10,082 bases of DNA from Gammaproteobacteria bacterium (GTDB lineage: Bacteria > Pseudomonadota > Gammaproteobacteria > Pseudomonadales > Halieaceae). Below, one piece after another: positions 1 through 6,254 of the stretch; position 1 is the first letter of the stretch, and each line of letters opens with the position of its first letter. The notes under the pieces are model-generated. The model saw only the letters and a program-made list of their open reading frames with translations. It made no database searches and had not been told where the DNA came from. The position numbers and the translations under genes were made by a program. The stretch spans positions 1 to 10,082 of the forward strand of contig PDSN01000106.1 in the NCBI GenBank assembly GCA_002748505.1. The letters are read 5' to 3'.

Positions 1-160
1 TGAACAGCTCTTTAGCATGTTCGCCCGCTGCCATTTTAAAACCGCCACCAATCATGGACACCGCACAAATGAGCAAGTAAACCAGGGCCAGAACGCCGAA
101 CCATTGCACGGCGTGGCCGCCGGATTGCGCCGGAGCGGCCGTTGTATTTGTTGTTTCCAT
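1..160 (-). CDS. Na+/phosphate symporter, N-terminal fragment (cut by left window edge)
   Basis: The first 53 residues of a leftward gene are present; the rest lies beyond position 1. The ATG at 160-158 is preceded by GGAG nine bases upstream. The protein opens with a short polar Thr/Ala-rich tail (METTNTTAAPAQ) and then a hydrophobic helix from about residue 19 to 41 (VQWFGVLALVYLLICAVSMI), followed by GGGFKMAAG. This helix followed by an S-x-I-x-x-GFK motif is what I know from the start of NptA-type Na+/Pi cotransporters (PF02690 family), inner-membrane carriers importing phosphate with sodium. The assignment rests on a short stretch but is independently supported by a Pho box directly upstream, which is expected for a phosphate importer. 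Another small membrane protein beginning with one helix cannot be excluded from this fragment alone. Confidence 0.72.
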   Translation of the reverse strand, partial: METTNTTAAPAQSGGHAVQWFGVLALVYLLICAVSMIGGGFKMAAGEHAKELF

Positions 161-190
161 ATTTAATAGCTCCAAGGTAGAGAAACTGAG

Positions 191-224
191 AGAATACGCT
201 TAAAAAATGACAGTAATATGACAA
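191..224 (-). promoter_or_regulatory. Pho box plus -10 element of the Na+/phosphate symporter gene
   Basis: Read leftward, 224-207 is TTGTCAT-ATTA-CTGTCAT: two 7-bp direct repeats 4 bp apart, the canonical 18-bp PhoB site (consensus CTGTCAT-N4-CTGTCAT, one mismatch here). Ten bases further on, 196-191 reads TATTCT, a 4/6 match to the sigma70 -10 hexamer. A Pho box taking the place of the -35 element about 10 bp before the -10 is the architecture of class II PhoB-activated promoters. Transcription would begin near 184, giving a leader of about 25 nt with GGAG before the ATG. PhoB itself is not in the window; its involvement is inferred from the site. Confidence 0.8.
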
Positions 225-468
225 TCAAGATATTCTTTCGTAGACGACATCAAGAACCCTCAACTTGCTGGTAGGTTGTGCAGATTGGGGGCTTCATCGT
301 TTTGCTTTTATTACTATGTAAAACATACCACCGCATTACAAACAAACGGCCACACACCCGTGAAATCCGTGGCGTTGAGTCTGGCGGTAACCATCCACTG
401 TATTACTAATCAGGGCCTTTTGATTATAACCATGAGGAATAGTAGCTGTACAGTTTCACTTGTCCGAT
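225..468. other. Intergenic region, apparently non-coding
   Basis: This stretch separates the end of the serine hydrolase gene from the Pho-box promoter; both neighbours are transcribed leftward. The open frame on the other strand here has no ribosome binding site and a low-complexity, unrecognisable translation. The only local dyad is AATCA...TGATT near 409-426, five base pairs and without a following T-run in either direction, so I cannot call a terminator for the upstream operon. Confidence 0.5.
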
Positions 469-1713
469 TTATTTCGGGGCGCCTAAATTCCCCTGCTGCA
501 CCAGTTTGCTAATAGCTTGAAAAGCGTCGATATACTGGTGTTTGGACAGCTCCGGTGCGTCGTTAAAGTGCTCGTTGGCACCGAGCTTGGCTATCACCAG
601 TTCGGTTTCCGGATTAATATAAACAAACTGGTTGTAAATACCGGAGGCGAAATAATCACCGCCGGTTTGGTGTTCGGGAATCCACCACAGATAGCCGTAA
701 CCCCAGGGTTTCAAACAATCATCGCGCAATCCGGGCTGTAAGTGTGGAGCGTGGGCTGTGGTTGCCCTCTCTAACCAGGTTTCGCTGACCAGTTGTCTGC
801 CCTGCCACCGACCGCGCTGTAATATTAGTTGTCCAAACTTGGCGAGGTCGCGCACCGATGCGCAAAGCCCGCCCGCTGTGAGTTCTACACCGGCGCCGTC
901 GACCAGCCAATAAGCGTTGTCCTGCGCGCCAAGGGGCTGCCACAGTTTTTCATGAAGATATTGTGACAAGGTTTTTTCCTGTTGTAACAATACCGCCACC
1001 AAACAACTGCCCGCCACCTGTGCATCCATCGAGCTATAACCACAAAAACGCCCCGGCCAACGCGCCGGGTGTTTCTGTAATTGCCGAATAAACGCCAGCG
1101 CTGGTTTATTCATGGCGAAATGTTTTTGGAAGGCGGGCATATCCGAGGGTTTGTCGTTCTCATAGTCCTCTTGGAAATCCACCGCACTGCCCATTTCCAA
1201 GCACTGGGCGAGGGTAACACCTTCGTAGCCACTGCCCTTTAAATCGCTTAAATACTTGTCGACGGGGTCGTCTAGGCTGTCAATAAGCCCCTCGTCTACG
1301 GCGATGCCAATCAGGGTGGAGGTGATGGATTTGGTTACTGAAAAACACAGTTGTACATCCCCCGCCCGCATACCCTGCTCATAGTTTTCAAACACCACCT
1401 CACCGCGGTGCAGAACCATCATGCCCGATGCGCCGGTGTCGATTAAAAACTGTTCGAGATTAAGAGTCTGCCCACCTGTGGTAAATGTTTCAGGCAGTAC
1501 CAGGGTTTGCGCGCTGTCGGGCAGTGGCGTTGGCTGGGTTGACGCGGGCACGTCGCGGCAGGTGATGTATCGGTAAATGCTGCGAAAGCGCCGCGCCTTT
1601 TCGCCCTTGCGGGTTAACCGCGCCAAGGCGAACACGCGCTTTACCAGCGGCCACATCGCGAGCAACACCACCGCGCAGAGAACAAACCAGAAACCGATAA
1701 GGAATTTCAGCAT
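469..1713 (-). CDS. Membrane-anchored serine hydrolase, beta-lactamase / 6-aminohexanoate-dimer hydrolase (NylB)-like
   Basis: A 414-residue protein with one hydrophobic helix at about residues 4-24, a strongly basic stretch (25-48), then a penicillin-binding-protein-like hydrolase domain (about 75-410). Catalytic elements visible are S125-V-T-K128 (SxxK; nucleophile and base), Y226-S-S (the YxN-type position), and ASGIYNQF at 356-363 where class C enzymes carry KTG. The Ser-to-Tyr spacing of about 101 and the context FSVTKSITSTLIGIAVDEG resemble NylB-type amidases and esterases of COG1680, so an ester or amide hydrolase is more likely than an antibiotic-resistance beta-lactamase. Substrate unknown. 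The start is supported by AGGGA seven bases before the ATG. It lies 24 bp after the acetoacetyl-CoA synthetase gene and is probably co-transcribed with it. Oddity: the basic residues follow the helix rather than precede it, and the domain has several cysteines; by the positive-inside rule the catalytic domain could face the cytoplasm. Confidence 0.82.
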   Translation of the reverse strand: MLKFLIGFWFVLCAVVLLAMWPLVKRVFALARLTRKGEKARRFRSIYRYITCRDVPASTQPTPLPDSAQTLVLPETFTTGGQTLNLEQFLIDTGASGMMVLHRGEVVFENYEQGMRAGDVQLCFSVTKSITSTLIGIAVDEGLIDSLDDPVDKYLSDLKGSGYEGVTLAQCLEMGSAVDFQEDYENDKPSDMPAFQKHFAMNKPALAFIRQLQKHPARWPGRFCGYSSMDAQVAGSCLVAVLLQQEKTLSQYLHEKLWQPLGAQDNAYWLVDGAGVELTAGGLCASVRDLAKFGQLILQRGRWQGRQLVSETWLERATTAHAPHLQPGLRDDCLKPWGYGYLWWIPEHQTGGDYFASGIYNQFVYINPETELVIAKLGANEHFNDAPELSKHQYIDAFQAISKLVQQGNLGAPK

Positions 1714-1737
1714 AGATGTTTCCCTGCCGCCTGTCGA

Positions 1738-3690
1738 TCAGTGTTGCAGTTCAGGTATGTCCTTAAACAGCGCCAGCGAAGCGGGGTTGGCCAGGGCATC
1801 GGTATTTTTAACCTCGCGCCCTTCCACCACATCGCGCACCGCCAGTTCCGCAATCTTGCCGCTGATGGTGCGCGGAATATCCGCCACCTGCACAATGCGT
1901 CCTGGTACATGGCGGGGTGTGGTGTTCTGGCGGATGTCACGGCGCAAGGTGTCGATTAAGGTATCGTCCAGCGTAATTCCCTCTTTGAGCACCACAAATA
2001 GCACGACGCGCACGTCATCCTGCCACTGTTGGCCAATGACCACGGAATCAACCACTGCCGGGTTTTTTTCCACCTGACGGTAAATTTCCGCCGTGCCTAT
2101 GCGCACGCCACCGGGGTTTAACACCGCATCGGAACGCCCGTGAATAATCACTCCGCCATTGGCGGTTATTTCGCCGTAGTCACCGTGCGCCCAAATGTTG
2201 TCGAAGCGCTGAAAATAAGCGGCATGGAATTTTTGATGGTCAGGATCATTCCAAAAACCCAGCGGTGTGCAGGGGAAGGGTTTGACGCAGACCAGCTCGC
2301 CTTTTTCTTCGCTGACGGCTTTGCCCTGCTCGTCCCAGATCTCCACCGCCATGCCCAGCCCTGGTGCCTGGATTTCACCCATGTGTACCGGCAAAATGGG
2401 ACAGCCGCCCACAAAGCAGGACAGAATATCCGTGCCCCCGGAAATACTCGACAAGCAAACATCTTGTTTGAAATCGCGGTAGACGTAGGCAAAGCTTTCG
2501 TGGGACAGCGGTGAGCCAGTGGATAAAATGCTGCGCAATTTGCTGAGTTGGTGCGTTTTGCGCGGTTTATGCCCTGCTTTTTCCAAGGCGGCGATGTATT
2601 TCGCCGAGGTGCCAAATACACTGATGTTTTCCGCATCGATTGCATCCAGCAACACCCTGCCCTCATCCGCAAAGGGTGAACCATCGAATAACACCAGCGT
2701 TGCGCCAGTCGCCAGACCACTGACTAACCAGTTCCACATCATCCAGCCACAGGTGGTGAAATAAAACAGCACGTCTTCCTCAGTTAAACCAACCTGCAAC
2801 TGGTGTTCTTTTAAATGCTGAACCAGCGTGCCACCGGCACCGTGCACGATGCACTTGGGCACGCCAGTGGTGCCAGAGGAATACATAACAAACAGCGGGT
2901 GGTTAAACGGCAGGCGCGCAAACTGTATTTCCGTCGCGCTTGTATCCAGTACATCTGGCCATAATGTCGCCTTGTGAATTGCACTGATATCCGGTGCCTC
3001 GCTGACCAATGGCACAATAATCACCTGCTCCAGGCTGTCGATCTGCGCGGTAATAGCCGCCACCCGCTCCAGGGAATCACAGGTTTTGCCGTTGTAGTAA
3101 TAGCCATCGGCAGCAAACAAGACCTTGGGCGCAATCTGACCAAAACGGTCTAACACGCCGGAGATACCAAAATCCGGTGAGCAGGATGACCAAAGCGCGC
3201 CGATACTGGTAGCGGCCAGCATGGCCACTACAGTCTCTTCGATGTTAGGCATAAAGCCTGCGACCCTGTCACCGGCCACCACGCCGCGTGCGCGCAAAGC
3301 CGCCGCTAATTGCGCAACTTTGAGGTATAGATCCTGATAGCTGATTTCACGGCGTTGGCCGTTTTCCAGCAGCGACACCAACGCCGGATGCGCATCGCGC
3401 CGCGCCAGCAGGTTTTCGGCATAGTTCAGCTCGACGCTGGGAAACCAGGTCGCGCCGGGAAACTTATCGCCGTCAACCAATACGGGCTGAGCATCGCCGC
3501 TATAGACGGGTTCACAAAATGTCCACAGCGCCGCCCAAAACGCATCGGGTTGGTCTACCGACCAGCGGTGCAGGGAAAAATAGTCGCCATTGAAGTCCTC
3601 GCCAGTATCGCGCTCAACCTGCGCCATAAAACGAGTAATTGGGGATTGTGCAACCTGTGCGGTGCTGGGTGTCCAAAGAGCTTCAGTCAT
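1738..3690 (-). CDS. Acetoacetyl-CoA synthetase (acetoacetate--CoA ligase, AACS)
   Basis: An ANL-superfamily adenylate-forming enzyme that activates acetoacetate with ATP and CoA to acetoacetyl-CoA, feeding ketone bodies or polyhydroxybutyrate breakdown products into central metabolism. At 650 residues it is full length. Visible motifs are the LxRWSV-type AACS N-terminus (HRWSVDQPDAFW, about 41-52), the ATP-binding P-loop YSSGTTGVPK (270-279), GWMMWNW (315-321), GGTD (418-421), the ribose-binding aspartate in GDYGE (503-507), the hinge region GRSDAVLNPGGVRIG (518-532), and the acyl-adenylation lysine K612 in ISGKIAE. The start matches the usual family N-terminus (M-T-E-x-L-W-T-P-S). No Shine-Dalgarno is evident before the ATG (AACAGTAAAACACC). 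A TATGAT at 3728-3723 could be a -10, but I see no good -35. It is the first gene of a two-gene leftward operon and is insulated from icd by a terminator. Acetyl- or propionyl-CoA synthetase are less likely given the N-terminus. Confidence 0.93.
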   Translation of the reverse strand: MTEALWTPSTAQVAQSPITRFMAQVERDTGEDFNGDYFSLHRWSVDQPDAFWAALWTFCEPVYSGDAQPVLVDGDKFPGATWFPSVELNYAENLLARRDAHPALVSLLENGQRREISYQDLYLKVAQLAAALRARGVVAGDRVAGFMPNIEETVVAMLAATSIGALWSSCSPDFGISGVLDRFGQIAPKVLFAADGYYYNGKTCDSLERVAAITAQIDSLEQVIIVPLVSEAPDISAIHKATLWPDVLDTSATEIQFARLPFNHPLFVMYSSGTTGVPKCIVHGAGGTLVQHLKEHQLQVGLTEEDVLFYFTTCGWMMWNWLVSGLATGATLVLFDGSPFADEGRVLLDAIDAENISVFGTSAKYIAALEKAGHKPRKTHQLSKLRSILSTGSPLSHESFAYVYRDFKQDVCLSSISGGTDILSCFVGGCPILPVHMGEIQAPGLGMAVEIWDEQGKAVSEEKGELVCVKPFPCTPLGFWNDPDHQKFHAAYFQRFDNIWAHGDYGEITANGGVIIHGRSDAVLNPGGVRIGTAEIYRQVEKNPAVVDSVVIGQQWQDDVRVVLFVVLKEGITLDDTLIDTLRRDIRQNTTPRHVPGRIVQVADIPRTISGKIAELAVRDVVEGREVKNTDALANPASLALFKDIPELQH

Positions 3691-3793
3691 GGTGTTTTAC
3701 TGTTGTTGTCAACGATATCTCTATCATAGGGCAAAGCGGTTGTGAGTGGAACCATTGCAAAGCGCAGATATTACAGCCACAGAACTGCATGCC

Positions 3794-3821
3794 AAAAAAA
3801 ACCCGCCTGTAAAAGCGGGTT
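3794..3821 (-). terminator. Rho-independent terminator of icd
   Basis: Read leftward, a perfect 7-bp stem AACCCGC (3821-3815) / GCGGGTT (3806-3800) encloses an 8-nt loop and runs into an uninterrupted T tract ending at 3794. It begins 25 bp after the icd stop codon. The opposite strand has no T-run after the stem, so it works for leftward transcription only and separates icd from the acetoacetyl-CoA synthetase operon downstream. Confidence 0.93.
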
Positions 3822-3846
3822 CGGTGTGAGTAACGGCAAGCCGCGC

Positions 3847-5100
3847 TTACATGTTTTCGATGATTTTTTCACCAAACTCGGAACAGCTCACCAGGGTAGC
3901 GCCGTCCATCAAACGCTCGAAATCATAGGTCACAGTGCCCTGCTGAATCGCGCCGTTCATACCCTTGATAATGAGGTCAGCGGCTTCGTTCCAGCCCATG
4001 TGGCGCAGCATCATTTCCGCAGACAGAATCAGCGAACCGGGGTTTACTTTGTCCTGGCCAGCGTACTTGGGCGCGGTGCCGTGGGTCGCTTCAAACAGTG
4101 CAATGCTGTCAGACAGGTTAGCACCGGGCGCAATACCGATACCGCCAACCTGCGCCGCCAGCGCGTCAGACAGATAGTCACCGTTGAGGTTCAAGGTGGC
4201 AACAACGCTGTACTCTTTCGGGCGCGTCAATATCTGTTGCAACATGGCATCGGCGATAACGTCTTTAACGATGATGTCATTGCCTGTTTTGGGGTTTTTG
4301 ATTTTCACCCAGGGGCCGCCGTCCAGCAGTTCACCACCAAACTCTTTCTGTGCCAGTTCATAGCCCCAATCGCGGAAGCCACCTTCGGTGAACTTCATGA
4401 TGTTGCCTTTGTGTACCAGCGTTACCGAAGGCAGATCCTGGTCGATGGCGTATTGAATGGCCTTGCGTACCAGACGTTGCGTACCTTCAATTGATACAGG
4501 CTTGATACCGATGCCCACGTTCTGGGGGAAACGGATTTTAGTCACGCCCAGCTCATCCTGCAGGAACTTCACGAGTTTGTCCGCTTCCTCGCTGCCAGCT
4601 TCGTATTCGATACCGGCGTAAATGTCCTCTGAGTTTTCGCGGAAGATAACCATGTTGCAGTCGCCGGGGTTCTTAACCGGTGAGGGAACACCTTCAAACC
4701 AGCGCACAGGGCGCAGGCAGGTGTAGAGATCCAGCTCCTGACGCAGGGCCACGTTCAGCGAGCGGAAACCGCCGCCAACCGGTGTGGTCAGAGGGCCTTT
4801 AATGCCCACAGAGTACTCTTTGATGGCATCCAGGGTTTCAGCGGGGAACCAGTCGCCGTCATACATCTCCGCGGCTTTCTCGCCAGTGTAGATTTCCATC
4901 CAGGAAATCTTCTTGTCACCGCCGTAGGCTTTCTCTACCGCCGCATCGACCACGTCGATCATCACCGGGCTGATGTCAACACCGATGCCATCGCCTTCAA
5001 TATAGGGGATAATAGGTTGGTTCGGAACTGACAGAGAGTAATCGTCATTGACAGTGATTTTTTCGCCAGTGGCAGGCACTTGGATATGCTTGTAGCCCAT
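3847..5100 (-). CDS. icd: NADP-dependent isocitrate dehydrogenase
   Basis: TCA-cycle enzyme, cytosolic homodimer, oxidising isocitrate to 2-oxoglutarate with NADP+. The 417 residues match E. coli Icd (416) with an offset of one. Substrate-binding residues are S114, N116, R120, R130, R154, Y161, K231 and D308. The metal ligand corresponding to E. coli D283 is D284. The NADP-specific set is present: H340-GTAPK345-Y346, plus Y392 and R396. S114 is the serine phosphorylated by the AceK kinase/phosphatase in enterobacteria, so the same control is possible, although aceK is not in the window. The start chosen is ATG 5100-5098, preceded by GGAG seven bases upstream and giving the family N-terminus MGYKHIQVP; an in-frame ATG at 5142 would add 14 residues with no family counterpart. 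It is divergent from the rluE-nudJ operon, as in E. coli, and ends at a strong terminator. Confidence 0.98.
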   Translation of the reverse strand: MGYKHIQVPATGEKITVNDDYSLSVPNQPIIPYIEGDGIGVDISPVMIDVVDAAVEKAYGGDKKISWMEIYTGEKAAEMYDGDWFPAETLDAIKEYSVGIKGPLTTPVGGGFRSLNVALRQELDLYTCLRPVRWFEGVPSPVKNPGDCNMVIFRENSEDIYAGIEYEAGSEEADKLVKFLQDELGVTKIRFPQNVGIGIKPVSIEGTQRLVRKAIQYAIDQDLPSVTLVHKGNIMKFTEGGFRDWGYELAQKEFGGELLDGGPWVKIKNPKTGNDIIVKDVIADAMLQQILTRPKEYSVVATLNLNGDYLSDALAAQVGGIGIAPGANLSDSIALFEATHGTAPKYAGQDKVNPGSLILSAEMMLRHMGWNEAADLIIKGMNGAIQQGTVTYDFERLMDGATLVSCSEFGEKIIENM

Positions 5101-5134
5101 TGTGATCTCCATTATTGGGTAAATAAAGTAAGCA

Positions 5135-5160
5135 CAGCCCAAGAGCTTATCGTCGGGCTG
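5135..5160 (-). promoter_or_regulatory. Inverted repeat in the icd leader
   Basis: A perfect 6-bp inverted repeat, CAGCCC (5135-5140) and GGGCTG (5155-5160), has a 14-nt spacer and lies between the candidate icd promoter and its ribosome binding site. In RNA it would form a GC-rich hairpin about 35 nt before the start codon. There is no T-run, so it is not a terminator. It could be an operator or a transcript-stabilising stem; function unknown. Confidence 0.35.
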
Positions 5161-5176
5161 GGAATAATACCGCGCT

Positions 5177-5204
5177 ATTGTAGCACGGCTTTTGCAATCG
5201 TCAC
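5177..5204 (-). promoter_or_regulatory. Candidate sigma70 promoter of icd
   Basis: Read leftward, GTGACG (5204-5199; 4/6 to TTGACA), a 16-bp spacer and TACAAT (5182-5177; 5/6 to TATAAT). Transcription would start near 5170, giving a leader of about 70 nt that contains the CAGCCC/GGGCTG inverted repeat and the GGAG ribosome binding site. This is a consensus match only. Confidence 0.45.
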
Positions 5205-5258
5205 CTGTTTCTGCACCGTCGTTTTTTAATGCGCTTAAGAGCGCGACATGAAAATGCT

Positions 5259-6254
5259 ATGCCATTGATTTTACTAAACAAGCCCTTTCGCACCTTAAGC
5301 CAGTTCAGCGATGATCAAGGCCGACGAACGCTGGCGGACATTCTCAGCGCCCCCAATTACCGCGCCGCGGGCAGGCTGGATTACGACTCCGAGGGCCTGC
5401 TGGTGCTAACTGACAACGGCCAACTGCAACAGCAAATCGCCAATCCGCGCCACAAGCTGTGGAAAACCTACTGGGTGCAGGTAGAGGGTATCGCCGACGC
5501 AGAGGCGTTGCAGCGGCTGCGCGAGGGTGTGCTGCTAAAAGACGGCCCCACCCGCCCAGCCCGCGCAGCGCTTATCGACACGCCGGAAAAACTCTGGCCG
5601 CGCAATCCGCCAGTGCGCGAACGTAAAACCGTGCCGGATTCCTGGCTGTCCATCAGCATTTGCGAGGGGCGCAACCGACAGGTGCGGCGCATGACGGCGG
5701 CGGTTGGCCTGCCCACTCTGCGCCTTATTCGCGTAAGTGTTGGCGCCTGGCAGCTGGGGGATTTGCAACCGGGGCAATGGCGTACAGAAACCGTCACCAC
5801 GCCGCCGGTGAAACCGCATATCACCGTTGCCACGGTTGTGGAACGCGATGATCAGTATTTGCTGGTCAAGGAGCGCGATAAACAGAGCGGGAAGATTGTC
5901 TACAATCAACCCGCCGGACACCTGGAACCAGGCGAATCCATTATCGAAGCCGCGCTGCGCGAAACCCTGGAGGAAACCGGCTTTCAGGTTGAACTGTCAG
6001 GTCTGCTGGGACTGACACTCTATACCGCACCCAGCAACGGCGTAACCTACTACCGCCAGTGTTTCCTGGCAAAGCCCGTAACACAGCTTGAAAACGCCGT
6101 GCTCGATCCCGATATCATCAGCGCCCAGTGGTACGCTTACGATGACATTTTGGCGCTATCTGATAGAATGCGCAGTCCGCTGGTATTAGAGGCCATCGCG
6201 TGGCATCGCGCAGGCCGGTGTTATCCATTGACAATATTTGACGCTTCACCATGA
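5259..6254 (+). CDS. rluE-nudJ: Fused 23S rRNA pseudouridine synthase RluE - Nudix hydrolase NudJ
   Basis: A single 331-residue reading frame contains two enzymes that are separate adjacent genes in E. coli. Residues 1-178 are RluE (isomerises U2457 of 23S rRNA in E. coli): family start ILLNKPF, catalytic D41 in AGRLDYDSEG, WPRNPPVRERK (113-123), and EGRNRQVRRM (136-145). Residues 184-331 are NudJ (a phosphatase on nucleoside tri/diphosphates and HMP-PP in E. coli): VKPHITVATVV, then the Nudix box with G220, E226, R234-E235, E238-E239, G241 and hydrophobic F242, and the typical end RSPLVLEAI. About five residues join them and no stop intervenes. GTG at 5808 sits exactly where NudJ begins in E. 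coli. The start at 5259 matches the family; an in-frame ATG at 5229 would add 10 residues. Neither start has a properly spaced Shine-Dalgarno. It is the first gene of the operon and overlaps mnmA by 4 bp (ATGA). Confidence 0.92.
   Translation: MPLILLNKPFRTLSQFSDDQGRRTLADILSAPNYRAAGRLDYDSEGLLVLTDNGQLQQQIANPRHKLWKTYWVQVEGIADAEALQRLREGVLLKDGPTRPARAALIDTPEKLWPRNPPVRERKTVPDSWLSISICEGRNRQVRRMTAAVGLPTLRLIRVSVGAWQLGDLQPGQWRTETVTTPPVKPHITVATVVERDDQYLLVKERDKQSGKIVYNQPAGHLEPGESIIEAALRETLEETGFQVELSGLLGLTLYTAPSNGVTYYRQCFLAKPVTQLENAVLDPDIISAQWYAYDDILALSDRMRSPLVLEAIAWHRAGRCYPLTIFDASP

Noticed and set aside
36..224. 62-codon minus-strand frame at the left edge
   Set aside because: It covers the Pho box and runs out of frame with the symporter start at 160, which has a good ribosome binding site and a hydrophobic helix.
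409..426. Possible terminator AATCA...TGATT after the serine hydrolase gene
   Set aside because: Only five base pairs, AT-rich and without a T-run in either direction.
276..512. 78-codon + strand frame in the left intergenic region
   Set aside because: No ribosome binding site, no recognisable features, and it ends over the 3' end of the serine hydrolase gene.
1577..2077. 166-codon + strand frame across the serine hydrolase/acetoacetyl-CoA synthetase junction
   Set aside because: Antisense to two well-supported genes, low-complexity Ser/Thr/Arg-rich translation, no ribosome binding site.
2166..2720. 184-codon minus-strand frame
   Set aside because: Out-of-frame shadow inside acetoacetyl-CoA synthetase, rich in Arg, Ser and Trp as expected of a shifted frame.
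3702..3712. TTGACA before the acetoacetyl-CoA synthetase start as a -35 element
   Set aside because: A -10 at normal spacing would fall inside the start codon region and no matching hexamer is there.
3742..4494. 250-codon open frame on the + strand
   Set aside because: It is antisense to icd, whose protein has all its catalytic residues in the opposite strand; the translation matches nothing I know and the frame also runs through the icd terminator.
5101..5142. Extended start of icd at 5142
   Set aside because: It would add 14 residues lacking a family counterpart and read through the GGAG that is well placed for the ATG at 5100.
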